Source of the DNA: Sphingobium sp. CR2-8
Lineage (GTDB): Bacteria; Pseudomonadota; Alphaproteobacteria; Sphingomonadales; Sphingomonadaceae
Length of the DNA stretch: 64,000 bases
Direction: 5' to 3'
Assembly (NCBI RefSeq): GCF_035818615.1
Contig: NZ_JAYKZY010000001.1
Span: forward strand, 164,501-228,500
The notes under the pieces are model-generated. The model did not search any database and was not told where the DNA came from. It was given only the letters and a program-made list of their open reading frames with translations. Positions 19,431-29,599 of the stretch are shown here, one piece after another. A program made the translations under genes and the position numbers. How positions within the stretch are numbered: position 1 is the first letter of the stretch; every line of letters begins with the position of its first letter.

Positions 19431-21095
19431 CAGTCCGTCCGAAAACTGCGGAGCGGATTCCCGTATGGTTGCGTGTGCGGTATGATCGGGCATGGGCTAC
19501 ATCGAAGGACATTCGCGCGATCAGATGCTACTGCTGCCGGCGTCGGTTGACGACTATGTCGGGGCGAACAACCCGGTGCGCTTTATCGCTGCGTTCGTCG
19601 ATGATCTGGATCTTGGCGAGCTTGGCTTTGACCGCTCGCTGCCCAAGCCCACAGGGCGCCCCGGCTATGACCCCGCCGATCTGCTGAAGCTTTATCTTTA
19701 TGGTTATCTCAATCGCGTGCGGTCAAGCCGGTGCCTGGCGGCCGAGACGGCGCGCAACCTTGAGGTGATCTGGCTACTCGGCGGGCTACGTCCCGATTTC
19801 CGTACGATCGCGGATTTCCGCAGGACGAACCGCGCGGCGTTCAAGCCGCTCTTCCGATCCTTCGTGCTGCTGTGCCGCCGCCTCGATCTGTTCGGGAGTG
19901 AACTGGTGGCGGTGGACGGCACGCGGCTCAAGGCGGTGAACAGCCGCAAGCGCAACTTCACCCGCCAGAAGCTGGCCGGATGGATCAAGCTCGCAGACGA
20001 GCGGATCGAGGAGTATCTGGCCCGTCTCGACCTCGCCGATCGCGCCGAAACCGAGGCAGAGGGCGCCGCCCGCCGTGTAGCGGCGCTGGAAGCGAAGATC
20101 GCACGAATGCGGGAGCGGCGTGAACTGCACCGTGCGATGCTGGCCGATCTTGTCGCAAGTGGAGAAAGCCAGTTGTCGCTTACCGATCCCGACGCACGCG
20201 GGATGGCGACCAGTCCCAAGGTCGGCGTGGGCTATAATGCGCAGGTCGCGGTCGATGACCGGCACAAGCTCATCGTCGAACAATATGTCACCAACTCCGG
20301 CAGCGATCTGGGCTTTCTGGCGCAGACGGCCAGCGCCGCACGCGAGATACTGGGTGTCGAGCAGATCGATGCCGTTGCCGACAAGGGCTATTATAAAGGC
20401 GAAGATATCGCCGCCTGCGAGGATGTCGGCGTCATGCCCTATGTCATGCGCCCACAACGCGGCCCCGGCATCAATGAGGGCTATTTCGCGAAGAGCGAGT
20501 TTCGGTACTACGCCGAGGAGGATTGCTACATCTGCCCTGGCGACCAGCGCCTCGATCCCTATACGCGTTCACAAAAGAACGGGCATGTGAACGTCCGTTA
20601 CGGGAATGCGCGGGCGTGCCGGGACTGTGCTCTCAAACCTCAATGCGCGTCAGGTGTACGGCGGACCATCGACCGCTGGGAAGGCGAAGCCGTGCTCGAG
20701 CGCATGGCGGAACGGCTTGCTGTCCGGCCCGACATCATCGACCGGCGACGCGAGACGGTTGAGCATCCCTTTGGCACCATAAAACAGTGGATGAACCAGG
20801 GTGCCTTCCTCATGCGGGGGCTCGCTAACGTCAATGCCGAGTTCAGCTTGACAGCGCTCGCCTACAATCTCAGGCGGGCCATCAACATCCTCGGTATTCC
20901 GGCCCTGCTACGCGCCGTGAGGGCCTGAAATGGGCGCGCCCTTCACCGTTCTCGACGCCGCAGCGCGTCATACGTCCCGATATGGCCGATCCAGACCGTC
21001 TCCAAGCCTTCCACGCCGAAAAACCAGCATCTCAAGAGCCCAGCGCTCTTCGGCTCTCCGCCACACGACATGCCGCTGAGTTTTCGGACGGACTG
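19431..21095 (+). mobile_element. IS1182-family insertion sequence, apparently complete
   Basis: A 1,665-bp element bounded by 17-bp perfect inverted repeats, CAGTCCGTCCGAAAACT at 19431-19447 and its complement at 21079-21095. Flanking ATGT tetranucleotides at 19427-19430 and 21096-21099 look like the target duplication. It contains one intact transposase. The right end lies only 22 bp from the target duplication of the neighbouring IS256-type element. Confidence 0.88.
19492..20928 (+). CDS. IS1182-family transposase
   Basis: 478 residues, intact. The N-terminal region MGYIEGHSRDQMLLLPASVD followed by RPGYDPADLLKLYLYGYLN is the family's DUF772-type domain. The DDE catalytic core begins at ELVAVDGTRLKAVNSRKRNF, continues in VADKGYYKGEDI, and ends in RRRETVEHPFGTIKQWM, which carries the final Glu. 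A Cys-rich stretch (CYICPGDQRL, CRDCALKPQC) precedes it. Full length and clean terminal repeats suggest the element may still be active. Confidence 0.94.
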   Translation: MGYIEGHSRDQMLLLPASVDDYVGANNPVRFIAAFVDDLDLGELGFDRSLPKPTGRPGYDPADLLKLYLYGYLNRVRSSRCLAAETARNLEVIWLLGGLRPDFRTIADFRRTNRAAFKPLFRSFVLLCRRLDLFGSELVAVDGTRLKAVNSRKRNFTRQKLAGWIKLADERIEEYLARLDLADRAETEAEGAARRVAALEAKIARMRERRELHRAMLADLVASGESQLSLTDPDARGMATSPKVGVGYNAQVAVDDRHKLIVEQYVTNSGSDLGFLAQTASAAREILGVEQIDAVADKGYYKGEDIAACEDVGVMPYVMRPQRGPGINEGYFAKSEFRYYAEEDCYICPGDQRLDPYTRSQKNGHVNVRYGNARACRDCALKPQCASGVRRTIDRWEGEAVLERMAERLAVRPDIIDRRRETVEHPFGTIKQWMNQGAFLMRGLANVNAEFSLTALAYNLRRAINILGIPALLRAVRA

Positions 21096-21203
21096 ATGTG
21101 TTTTCCGGCAATAATAGTCGGCTTTCCGTCGATCGTGTCCCACGAGGTGGTGTAGCTGGGGTCTGAGGTGGTCACCGTGATTTTCGGCGTCAGTCTGAGC
21201 CGA

Positions 21204-22428
21204 TCATGTGCCCGGCACTGCCGACAGCATGATGATGGGATTGTCGCTGAGCGGTGCCATTGTATCAAGTGTCATGTAGCGTGCGCGCTGGACGGCCCAT
21301 TCGTCGGACTGTTCCATGAGGATGGCGCCAACGAGGCGGGTGATCGCGGCTTCGTTCGGGAAGATGCCGACCACCTCGGTCCTGCGCTTGATCTCGCCAT
21401 TGAGCCGCTCAATGGGATTCGTGCTGTGCAGCTTGGCGCGATGCTCCCGGGGGAAGGTCATGTAGGCCAGCACATCGGGTTCGGCATCGTCCATCAAGGT
21501 GCCAGTTTGGGCAGTTTGGGTCGCACCTGATCGGCCACGCAACGCCATTGCTGGCTTGCAGCTTCGGGCGTTTCCTGGGCGAAGGCGGTGGCGATAAACG
21601 CGGAGACGATGCGCCAGCCACTCTTGCCGGCATGGGCCAGGGCATTGCGCTTGAAGTGGACGCGGCAGCACTGCCAGGTGGCACACAGCAGCTTGGAGAC
21701 GGCCGCCTTGATGCCTTCGTGTGCGTCGGAGATGACCAGCTTCACGCCGCGCAGACCCCGGCGCGTCAGCTTGCGCAGGAAGGCTGTCCAGAAGGGTTCT
21801 GCTTCCGAAGGGCCGATGTCCATGCCGAGAACTTCGCGGCGACCGTCGCTGTTTACACCCACCGCGACGATCACTGAAACCGAGACGATCCGCCCGTTCT
21901 GGCGGACCTTCACATAGTTCGCATCGATCCAGAGATACGGCCAGTCGCCCTCGATCGGGCGATCCAGGAAGGCGTGAACGCGCTCGTGGAGTTCTTCGCA
22001 CAGTCGGCTGACCCCCGCCTTCGCGGGGGCAGGCTCTAGCTTTTGGAGATGCCATCCATACCCAGTGCCTTGAACAGATCGTCGACCGAGCGGGTCGATA
22101 TCCCCTGGATGTAGGCTTACTGGATCACTGCCGTCAGCGCCCGCTCGGCCATTCGGCGTGGCTCCAGAAAACCGGGGAAGTAACTGCCCTTGCGTAGCTT
22201 GGGGATGCGCAACTCTACTGTTCCGGCGCGAGTTTGTCAGTCGCGCTCACGATGGCCATTGCGCTGGACAAGCCGGGTAGACGACTTCTCGCCGTAGCCA
22301 GCGCCGGTCAAGTTGCCGACTTCCATCTCCATCAACCGCTCGGCCGCAAACGCGATCATGTGGCGCAAAATATCAGCATCCGGGGTCTTCTCCACCAGCG
22401 AACGTAAGTGCATCATAGGGTCGGTCAT
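21204..22428 (-). pseudogene. IS256-family (mutator-type) transposase, multiply broken
   Basis: Read from the minus strand, the N-terminus [20 protein letters not shown] and [10 protein letters not shown] match IS256 transposases. The frame stops at RNGHRERD (a TGA where Trp is usual), reads on through [13 protein letters not shown], hits a TAA at 22117-22119, and is then interrupted near 22009-22038 by a REP-like hairpin. The core (VIVAVGVNSDGRREVLGMDI, ISDAHEGIKAAV) continues to about 21494, shifts frame again, and ends with HSTNPIERLNGEIKRR. At least four lesions are visible, so it cannot encode active transposase. Confidence 0.9.
22009..22038. repeat. REP-like hairpin inserted in the IS256 transposase
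   Basis: CCCCCGCCTTCGCGGGGG is a near-perfect palindrome of the type scattered in intergenic regions of sphingomonad genomes. Here it interrupts the transposase between codons that normally encode SKS and QVSRLCEE, leaving TAGAGCCTG next to it. This indicates the small palindrome moved into the element. Confidence 0.6.
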
Positions 22429-22755
22429 CGTGGTTCCTTCCGTCAGGTTCGAGCTTCGCAACCCAAACCTATCCGAAAATCACGGTGACCACCTCAGACC
22501 CCAGCTACACCACCTCGTGGGACACGATCCTTTCCGTTTCCGTCGAAACCTCTCATCAGCAGGCCATTCCAGCCAATACCTATGCATCTCCCGCATTAGC
22601 GGGTTCTAAAATTACACTTCTGCCAAAGTAGTGCTTTACGTGGTCTGAAAATTTACGGCGGCCAGTTTCCGGACCGACGTGATGACAACTGTCAAGAAAG
22701 GATGATAGAAAATGAATATAACAAGACGTGTCGTTATCTTTTCCACTTTCTTTGT

Positions 22756-24207
22756 TCAGCTCAATTTGCCCAATAGACTGTCCACTGCGACCTTGGCGTC
22801 GCCGTAGAACATCCGCGTATTGTCCTTGTAGAAAAGCGGGTTTTCGATGCCGGAATAGCCGGTGCCCTGCCCCCGCTTCGACACGAAGACCTGCTTGGCC
22901 TTCCACACTTCCAGCACAGGCATGCCAGCGATCGGCGAGTTCGGATCATCCTGCGCGGCCGGATTGACGATGTCGTTCGACCCGATGACGATCACGACGT
23001 CGGTCGAAGGGAAGTCGTCGTTGATCTCGTCCATTTCCAGCACGATGTCGTAGGGCACCTTCGCTTCGGCCAGCAACACGTTCATGTGCCCCGGCAAGCG
23101 GCCTGCGACGGGGTGGATGGCGAAGCGAACAGTCTTGCCAGCGGCCCGCAGCTTGCGGGTCAGTTCGCTGACGCTCTGCTGCGCCTGCGCCACCGCCATG
23201 CCATAGCCCGGTACGATGATGACGCTGTCCGCATCGTTGAGCGCCGACGCCACGCCGTCCGCGTCGATCGCGACCTGCTCGCCTTCGATCTCCGCCGCCG
23301 GGCCAGTCGTGCCACCGAAGCCGCCCAGGATCACCGACACGAAGGAACGGTTCATCGCCTTGCACATGATATAGCTCAGGATCGCGCCCGACGAGCCGAC
23401 CAGCGCGCCGGTGACGATCAGCAGATCGTTGCCCAGGGTGAAGCCGATCGCGGCCGCCGCCCAGCCGGAATAGCTGTTGAGCATCGAGACGACGACGGGC
23501 ATGTCCGCGCCGCCAATCCCCATGACGAGGTGGAAGCCGATGAACAGCGCCAGCGCCGCCATGGCGAGCAGGACGGTCAGTTCGCGGCCCTCCACGCCGA
23601 TATTGCCGACATACATCACCAGCAGCACCAGCGAGGCCAGCAGCGCCGAGGCGTTGAGGACATGGCCGCCGGGCAGTTTCTTCGCCTTGCCGTCCAGCTT
23701 GCCCGCAAGCTTGCCGAAGGCGACGATCGACCCGGTGAAGGTGACCGCACCGATGAAGATGCCCAGAAATTCCTCGACCTTGAGGATGTTGATTTCCACC
23801 GGCGTCTTGTGCGCGAGCAGGCCGGCAAAGCCGGTCAGCGCTTCGCGGGCGGCAGGATCGAGCGCGTTCACCGTTTCCAGTTCGAAATGCGCGTTGAAGC
23901 CGATGAATACGGCCGCCAGCCCCACGAAGCTGTGCAACGCAGCGACAAGCTGGGGCATTTCGGTCATCTGCACCCGCATCGCGACGATCCAGCCGATGAC
24001 GGCGGCGACGGCGAAGGTGCCGACCACGATCGGCAGATTGGCCGCGCCGGGGCCAAAGAGGGTGGCCAACACGGCCAGGGCCATGCCGGTAATGCCGTAC
24101 CAAACGGCGCGCTTGGCGCTTTCCTGGTTGGAAAGGCCGCCCAGCGACAGAATGAAAAGGACCGCGGCACAGAGATAGGCTGCGGACACCACACCGGTAT
24201 CGAACAT
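22756..24207 (-). CDS. pntB: NAD(P) transhydrogenase subunit beta PntB
   Basis: 483 residues. The N-terminal half is a multi-helix membrane domain; the C-terminal soluble domain III binds NADP(H) ([42 protein letters not shown]). With PntA it uses the proton-motive force to drive NADH + NADP+ to NADPH. I chose the ATG after AAGGGGGTAGATTTC; the longer open frame extends into pntA. It lies 13 bp after pntA in the same operon. Possible relevance: the neighbouring F420 system would draw on NADPH. Confidence 0.95.
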   Translation of the reverse strand: MFDTGVVSAAYLCAAVLFILSLGGLSNQESAKRAVWYGITGMALAVLATLFGPGAANLPIVVGTFAVAAVIGWIVAMRVQMTEMPQLVAALHSFVGLAAVFIGFNAHFELETVNALDPAAREALTGFAGLLAHKTPVEINILKVEEFLGIFIGAVTFTGSIVAFGKLAGKLDGKAKKLPGGHVLNASALLASLVLLVMYVGNIGVEGRELTVLLAMAALALFIGFHLVMGIGGADMPVVVSMLNSYSGWAAAAIGFTLGNDLLIVTGALVGSSGAILSYIMCKAMNRSFVSVILGGFGGTTGPAAEIEGEQVAIDADGVASALNDADSVIIVPGYGMAVAQAQQSVSELTRKLRAAGKTVRFAIHPVAGRLPGHMNVLLAEAKVPYDIVLEMDEINDDFPSTDVVIVIGSNDIVNPAAQDDPNSPIAGMPVLEVWKAKQVFVSKRGQGTGYSGIENPLFYKDNTRMFYGDAKVAVDSLLGKLS

Positions 24208-24220
24208 GAAATCTACCCCC

Positions 24221-25795
24221 TTAGGACCGCTGGAACATGGCCAGCATCCGGCGCGTGACCAGGAAGCCGCCAACGATATTGATCGACGCGATCAGGATCG
24301 AGATCGTCGCCAGAACCAGCACGATCGTGCTGGACGATCCGACCTGAAGCATGGCGCCCACAACGACGATCCCCGAAATCGCATTCGTCACCGCCATCAG
24401 CGGCGTATGCAGAGAATGGCTGACATTCCAGATTACCTGGAAACCGACGAAACAGGCCAGCACGAAGACCGTGAAATGGCCCATGAAGCTGGCGGGCGCC
24501 ACGGCGCCGACGGCGATCAATACGATCGCGGCGACGATCAAAGTCGTGACCTGCGAACGGGTCTGCGCCTTGAAGGCGGCGACGTCCTTCGCCCGTTTCT
24601 GTTCGGGGGTCAGTTCCTCCGCCTTGGGTTTGGGCTTCTGGGCGGCGATCGCCTTGATCTTGGGCGGCGGCGGCGGAAAGCTGACCGCACCTTCAAAGGC
24701 GATGGTCGCGCCGCGGATCACGTCATCCTCCATATTATGGACGATCACGCCATCCTTGCCCGGCGTCAGGTCGAACAGCATGTGGCGGATATTGCTGGCG
24801 TAAAGCGAACTCGACTGTGCCGCCATCCGGCTGGGGAAGTCGGTATAGCCGATGATGGTGACGCCGTTGGGGGACACGATCTTCTGATCCGCCACCGTCA
24901 ACTCGCAGTTACCGCCGCGTTCGGCCGCCAGATCGACGATGACCGATCCCGGGCGCATGGCCTCGACCATGTCCTTCGTCCACAGGACGGGGGCGTCGCG
25001 CCCCGGAATGAGCGCGGTGGAAATGACGATATCGACATTGGGCGCCAACTCGCGGAACTTCTTGAGTTGTGCCGCGCGAAATTCGGGGCTGGACGGGGCG
25101 GCATAGCCACCGGTCGCCGCGCCATCCTGCTGTTCTTCCGAAAAATCGAGATAGACGAATTGCGCGCCCATCGATTCGATCTGTTCGGCGACTTCGGGCC
25201 GCACGTCGAAGGCCAGCGTGATCGCGCCGAGCGATGTGGCCGCGCCGATCGCGGCCAGCCCCGCGACGCCGGCGCCAATCACCAGAACACGGGCCGGGGG
25301 CACCTTGCCCGCTGCGGTCACCTGGCCTGTGAAGAAGCGGCCGAAATTGGCGCCCGCCTCGATCACGGCGCGATAGCCCGTGATGTTCGCCATCGAGGAC
25401 AGCGCATCCATCTTTTGCGCGCGCGAGATGCGCGGCACCATGTCCATCGCCAGCACATTGGCGCCGGTCGCGCTGACCGCAGCCAATTCTTCGCCGCGCT
25501 GTCCAGGATAGAAAAAGGAAATGAGGGACTTGCCCTGTTGGAGCCGGGTAGCCTCCTCTGCTTCGGGTGGACGCACCTTTACGATCACATCCGCAGCGGA
25601 CCATAGTTCGCCCGCGGTTGGAACAACCGTCACGCCGGCAGCGCGATAGCTGTCATCGTCGAAGCCGGCCGCCTTGCCTGCGCCGCTCTCGACAAGGCAT
25701 ATATGGCCCAGCTTCTGCAATTGTAGAGCGCTATCGGGCGTCAGCGCGACGCGCGCTTCGCCTTGGACAATTTCTTTTGGGGCGCCAATTCTCAA
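24221..25795 (-). CDS. pntA: NAD(P) transhydrogenase subunit alpha PntA
   Basis: 524 residues. The N-terminal domain I begins [20 protein letters not shown] and binds NAD(H) through [17 protein letters not shown] (about residues 170-186). A proline-rich linker near residue 370 leads to the C-terminal membrane segments, which carry the alpha-2 part ([20 protein letters not shown]). The single fused chain resembles the E. coli PntA arrangement; many alphaproteobacteria instead split it into PntAA and PntAB. Confidence 0.95.
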   Translation of the reverse strand: MRIGAPKEIVQGEARVALTPDSALQLQKLGHICLVESGAGKAAGFDDDSYRAAGVTVVPTAGELWSAADVIVKVRPPEAEEATRLQQGKSLISFFYPGQRGEELAAVSATGANVLAMDMVPRISRAQKMDALSSMANITGYRAVIEAGANFGRFFTGQVTAAGKVPPARVLVIGAGVAGLAAIGAATSLGAITLAFDVRPEVAEQIESMGAQFVYLDFSEEQQDGAATGGYAAPSSPEFRAAQLKKFRELAPNVDIVISTALIPGRDAPVLWTKDMVEAMRPGSVIVDLAAERGGNCELTVADQKIVSPNGVTIIGYTDFPSRMAAQSSSLYASNIRHMLFDLTPGKDGVIVHNMEDDVIRGATIAFEGAVSFPPPPPKIKAIAAQKPKPKAEELTPEQKRAKDVAAFKAQTRSQVTTLIVAAIVLIAVGAVAPASFMGHFTVFVLACFVGFQVIWNVSHSLHTPLMAVTNAISGIVVVGAMLQVGSSSTIVLVLATISILIASINIVGGFLVTRRMLAMFQRS

Positions 25796-26553
25796 ATTGC
25801 CTTCCTCACCTTTTCTAACGCGAATTTCATTGTACCGAATACCAAATGGCTAATCAGAGCCTGTCGGCCCATATTATAGAAATGCAAATGTAAGGCGGTT
25901 CGTAAGGCAGCGATTTATAGACCAAATATATAAATTAATAGAATTTATAAATAGTGATCGGTGCTAAATATATTCCAGAATTTTATAATTATTGTGAAAA
26001 ATTGCGGCCAGAGTTATGTGGGATTTGAAATAATTAAAAGATATTTAATCTAAGCAGCTGGTGGTTATTCTAATATCAGAATGCGATGATGCTGACCCAT
26101 AAGGCATTTCTCCGGCGAAGGCCGGGTCCAGTTCTGAGCGCGGGACTGGCCCCCGGCCTTCGCTGGGGAACAACTGGCTATAGGTTCCTATCAATTCATC
26201 TTGGTATAACAGTCCGCCAAAGGATGTCCTGAAGCGTATGATCAATGGAATGTATATATCATCGAACGCCAGGACGCTGTCAGGGGCTTCGGAAGGGTGG
26301 CTACATTGGGGCATCGACAGAATTCGAGTATGATTCGATTGAAATCACTGTTTTGGTAAAGGACGAACATGCCCTCGCGCCCGTAACCGAAAGCTTCTTC
26401 GCCAATCCAACTCGACGCAAATCCGATCGCAAGGTCTTCAAGCAGGCACTTTACTTAATGCGAGATATGGGCGATAGTCTTCCGTTATCCACCAGCGTTA
26501 ATCGCAAAATATTGAGTATATAACCGCCAGGCTAAGTTATTTATATGATAAAT
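25796..26553. other. AT-rich intergenic region upstream of pntA
   Basis: About 760 bases, strikingly AT-rich at 25830-26050 compared with its surroundings. It must contain the pntAB promoter on the minus strand. It holds one REP-like hairpin (listed separately). A 92-codon open frame at 26245-26523 has no recognisable family or ribosome-binding site and I do not call it a gene. The low GC suggests foreign or spacer DNA at the boundary of the catabolic island. Confidence 0.6.
26114..26163. repeat. REP-like intergenic hairpin
   Basis: Perfect 12-bp arms GCGAAGGCCGGG and CCCGGCCTTCGC enclose a second, inner pairing (TCCAGTTC with GGACTGG). It is GC-rich inside an AT-rich spacer, as expected for mobile REP/REPIN palindromes. 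It resembles, but is not identical to, the hairpin inside the IS256 transposase. Confidence 0.7.
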
Positions 26554-27219
26554 TTAGCTATTCATTATTTTTGGACGCTGGTCAATATTCAACATTTCTT
26601 TAATAGCATTATGCAGGCGAAAAATATAAGTTTCGCTAGCATAAGGCTGGATTAGACTCATGTGATGAATGCAGCAATCATATATAGCATCAATCCCATC
26701 ACGTTGTTCGTTAAAGCCGGACCGTGCGGCACCAAGGCGGTTGACCCAGACCGCCCACATATTCTCTCCCAGAATCTGCGGGCTATTAGGGGAGATAAGG
26801 GGGGCAATGTCTCCGCAACTAATAGCATCTTTAATGCGCTGGATAGACCCCGTGATGGCCGTGGTCATAATGCGATGATAGCTTTCCGCCAAATGAGGAT
26901 CTGTGGCGGTGAAGTAGGTCAACGATTCGAAGAAAAAATGATACCGCCACATGAGGCTGAACAAATTGACGATATATTCTGCGAGATGTTTGGCGCTGGG
27001 ATTGCGCGGGCTGGATAACACATCGGTTGCATCATGCTCCAGCCGGTCTATCAGAGCGTAAATTATATCCTGCTTTTTTGCAAAATGATATGTCAGATTG
27101 CCAGGACTGATACTTAAGCTAGACGCGATTTTATATATCGGAACACGATCCACACCACTGCTATTAAAAAGCTTCAGCGCCGTTGACAGAATACGGTCTG
27201 GAGTAGATTCGTCACCCAA
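26554..27219 (-). CDS. TetR-family transcriptional regulator
   Basis: 221 residues. The N-terminal helix-turn-helix spans about residues 8-50 (RILSTALKLFNSSGVDRVPI, then SPGNLTYHFAKKQDIIYALI). The C-terminal ligand-binding part is all-helical. The gene is AT-richer than its neighbours. A perfect 8-bp inverted repeat lies 25 bp upstream and recurs as half-sites before the large F420/beta-oxidation operon, so it is a plausible regulator of that operon. Ligands of TetR proteins in such clusters are often acyl-CoA intermediates (inference). Confidence 0.9.
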   Translation of the reverse strand: MGDESTPDRILSTALKLFNSSGVDRVPIYKIASSLSISPGNLTYHFAKKQDIIYALIDRLEHDATDVLSSPRNPSAKHLAEYIVNLFSLMWRYHFFFESLTYFTATDPHLAESYHRIMTTAITGSIQRIKDAISCGDIAPLISPNSPQILGENMWAVWVNRLGAARSGFNEQRDGIDAIYDCCIHHMSLIQPYASETYIFRLHNAIKEMLNIDQRPKIMNS

Positions 27220-27241
27220 AGTCGATATTCCCTTAGCGTCT

Positions 27242-27274
27242 AGTTCCTAGATCATGACTTTATCATCTAGGATT
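27242..27274. promoter_or_regulatory. Candidate TetR operator (inverted repeat TCCTAGAT-N12-ATCTAGGA)
   Basis: Arms TCCTAGAT (27245-27252) and ATCTAGGA (27265-27272) are perfectly complementary and lie just upstream of the minus-strand TetR gene. The left half, AGTTCCTAGA, recurs exactly at 46514-46523. The complement of the right half, AATCCTAGATG, recurs at 46653-46663. Both recurrences sit in the divergent promoter region that drives the large operon, which supports a shared operator. Confidence 0.55.
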
Positions 27275-27460
27275 GACCCGTCAACCTCGCTGCATCCGAC
27301 TGAAGGGCTGGACGCTCGCAATCCGGGTAAGATTCGGGCGGCTTAAATCGACGAGATTACAGGGAATAAGCACGCATCCGGTCACTTAACCACTCAGCAC
27401 TCTCTGAATTTCCCGGATGGTTTTGAACTTGGAAGCATGTGTCGACCGCCCGTCGACATT

Positions 27461-28627
27461 CTATAGCGCTTCGACAATGGTGACATTGGCTTGCCCACCC
27501 CCTTCGCACATGATCTGGAGGCCATATTTAAGTCCCTTGGCGCGTAAGCTGTGTACGAGCGTCGCCATCAGTTTGGCGCCTGAAGCACCGACGGGATGGC
27601 CAAGCGCAATTGCCCCCCCATTGACGTTCATCTTCAAGGGGTCGACGCCCGTATATTTCAGCCAGGCAAGGGGAACAGGAGCGAAAGCCTCGTTCACTTC
27701 GAATAGATCGATATCGGCTATCGCCATACCCGCACGTTTCAACGCCTTGTCCGTGGCGTATAAGGGTTCTTCCAGCATGATGACCGGATCGCCGGCGGTG
27801 ACCGTGAAACTGGCAATTCTGGCTATAGGTGTCAGGCCATATTCCTTCAGGGCCTTTTCCGAAACGATCACAACTGCGGCCGCCCCATCGGTGATCTGGG
27901 ACGATGTGGCGGCGGTAATAAGGCCGCCAGCGACCACAGTTTTTACGCCTGCCATGCCTTCGGGCGACACGTCCCATCGGATGCCTTCATCTTTGACATG
28001 GACGTCCTGCGTACCATCCGGCAATGTGATCGTGATGGGCACTATCTCGGCCTGGAACGCCCCGGAGTTCGTTGCAGCAATCGCTCTGCGATGGCTTTCG
28101 ACACCAAAAGCGTCGAGATCGTCACGCGTGAAGCCCCATTTCTTCGCGATCATCTCCGCGCCCGCGAACTGACTGAAGTCGTTGACGCCATAGCGATCGC
28201 GGATCGCTTGCACCATCGGCGTGGCACCCTGCGCGCTGTTGGTTGCCGAACCAAGCGGCACGCGGCTCATACTTTCGACGCCTGCGGCGATCACGACATC
28301 CTGCGTTCCTGACAAAACCGCCTGCGCAGCGAACTGCATCGCCTGTTGCGACGAGCCGCACTGCCGATCGATAGTGACTGAGGGGACGGACTGCGGCAGA
28401 TTCGACGCGAGTACCGCAAACCGGGCAATCTGGCGGGACTGCTCGCCATATTGGGTGACGCATCCCATTATGACGTCATCGATAACTTCGGGCGGGACGC
28501 CGGCCCGCGCGACAACTGCGTTCAAAACTTCGGCGGCGAGTTCGACGGGGTGGCGGCCCGATAGGCGCCCATTGCGCTTCCCACCAGCGGTTCTCACTGC
28601 CGATACTATATAGGCGTGCATCTTCAT
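27461..28627 (-). CDS. Acetyl-CoA acetyltransferase / 3-ketoacyl-CoA thiolase
   Basis: 388 residues, thiolase fold. The nucleophilic Cys90 lies in DRQCGSSQQA; the His of ALGHPVGASGAK and the second Cys of MCEGGGQA complete the active site. VESMSRVPLGS is another family block. It cleaves 3-oxoacyl-CoA to acetyl-CoA and a shortened acyl-CoA. Two in-frame ATGs occur; the second (28621) has better spacing to AAGGA. It is a standard thiolase, in contrast to the SCPx-like one in the large operon. The gene is monocistronic here and diverges from an SDR. Confidence 0.93.
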   Translation of the reverse strand: MKMHAYIVSAVRTAGGKRNGRLSGRHPVELAAEVLNAVVARAGVPPEVIDDVIMGCVTQYGEQSRQIARFAVLASNLPQSVPSVTIDRQCGSSQQAMQFAAQAVLSGTQDVVIAAGVESMSRVPLGSATNSAQGATPMVQAIRDRYGVNDFSQFAGAEMIAKKWGFTRDDLDAFGVESHRRAIAATNSGAFQAEIVPITITLPDGTQDVHVKDEGIRWDVSPEGMAGVKTVVAGGLITAATSSQITDGAAAVVIVSEKALKEYGLTPIARIASFTVTAGDPVIMLEEPLYATDKALKRAGMAIADIDLFEVNEAFAPVPLAWLKYTGVDPLKMNVNGGAIALGHPVGASGAKLMATLVHSLRAKGLKYGLQIMCEGGGQANVTIVEAL

Positions 28628-28834
28628 TTCCTTCGCCGAAGTGATAGAGGCGCGCCATCATGAGGGGCAGGCGACATCTCTTTTTCAAGGGCAACGCTTA
28701 TCGCCTTGAGAATTGCCCGTAAAGAAAATAGTTGATAGGCCCTGTATACTAGTTTTTGGATTCGGGTTATTCTTGGGGCGGCGCATGCGTGCCATATAGT
28801 AAAATACGGAAAGGGGGAGGGTGAGAAATGGATC

Positions 28835-29599
28835 ATGATCATGTCTAATCGACGCTTCAAAGGCAAGGCCGTCATCGTGACAGGAGCCGGGTCGGGCATT
28901 GGCAGGGCAACGGCATCGGCCTTCGCTCGCGAAGGGGCGAACGTGCTGGTGGTCGATATCATTGGCGACAGGGCGCATGAAACTGTCGACCTCATCCGGA
29001 AGGCGGGTGGTGAGGCAGAAGCCGGTCAGTTCGACGTCAGTGTTCGCGCAGAAGTCGATGCGATGTTTGATTCGGCGATATGTTCATTCGGGAGGTTGGA
29101 TGTCTATTTCGGCAATGCAGCTGTCATCGACGCCGGAATGCCGTGCGAGACCATGTCGGACGAATTGTGGCACCGTAACATCGCTGTAAATCTTTCCGGC
29201 AGTTTCTATGGCGCACGGGGGGCAATCGCGCATCTGATGCCCACCAAGGGCAATATTGTCCTCACCTCATCGGTTGCCAGCATGGGCGGGATGGCTGGCG
29301 GAGTAGCCTACACAGCGTCGAAATATGGGGTAGCCGGCCTGGTCAACCAACTTGCCTGCGAAGTCGCGCAACGTGGCATTCGGGTCAATGCGGTAGCGCC
29401 GGGGGGTGTGCGTACCAACATTTTCGATGTAATGGGCGGTTCGTCGGAGGTCGACGATTTCGTTAAATCCGTTACGCCGATGGGACGGTTCGCAGAACCA
29501 GAGGAGATCGCCGAGCCCGTTCTCTTTCTTGCGTCAGACGCCGCCAGTTTCATTACGGGCACGACCTTGCGAGTGGATGGTGGCTGGCGGTCGAAGTGA
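28835..29599 (+). CDS. SDR-family oxidoreductase
   Basis: 254 residues. The cofactor loop TGAGSGIGRA (classical SDR, TGxxxGIG) is followed by the Ser block LTSSVASMGG and the catalytic YTASK. The usual NNAG motif is changed to GNAA. Asp at the end of strand 2 (VVDI) suggests NAD+ preference. The end DGGW is typical. It probably oxidises a hydroxyl group of a pathway intermediate; the substrate is unknown. A second in-frame ATG sits two codons downstream. Confidence 0.9.
   Translation: MIMSNRRFKGKAVIVTGAGSGIGRATASAFAREGANVLVVDIIGDRAHETVDLIRKAGGEAEAGQFDVSVRAEVDAMFDSAICSFGRLDVYFGNAAVIDAGMPCETMSDELWHRNIAVNLSGSFYGARGAIAHLMPTKGNIVLTSSVASMGGMAGGVAYTASKYGVAGLVNQLACEVAQRGIRVNAVAPGGVRTNIFDVMGGSSEVDDFVKSVTPMGRFAEPEEIAEPVLFLASDAASFITGTTLRVDGGWRSK

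Larger units (their letters stand above)
21130..22529 (-). mobile_element. IS256-family insertion sequence, decayed, with 57-bp inverted ends
   Basis: The element ends are a perfect 57-bp inverted repeat at 21131-21187 and 22473-22529, beginning GATCGTGTCCCACGAGGTGG. The octamer CTTTCCGT flanks it at 21122-21129 and 22530-22537, a target duplication of the size expected for IS256 elements. The enclosed transposase on the minus strand is heavily mutated. Perfect ends around a dead gene suggest the ends are conserved or that decay is recent. Confidence 0.88.

Noticed and set aside
23086..25606. Plus-strand open frames of 390 and 466 codons opposite pntB and pntA
   Set aside because: Composition dominated by Arg, Asp and His repeats typical of antisense GC-rich frames; pntAB are clearly real.
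26245..26523. Possible 92-codon gene between pntA and the TetR gene
   Set aside because: No family resemblance and no ribosome-binding site; sits in an AT-rich spacer beside a REP hairpin.
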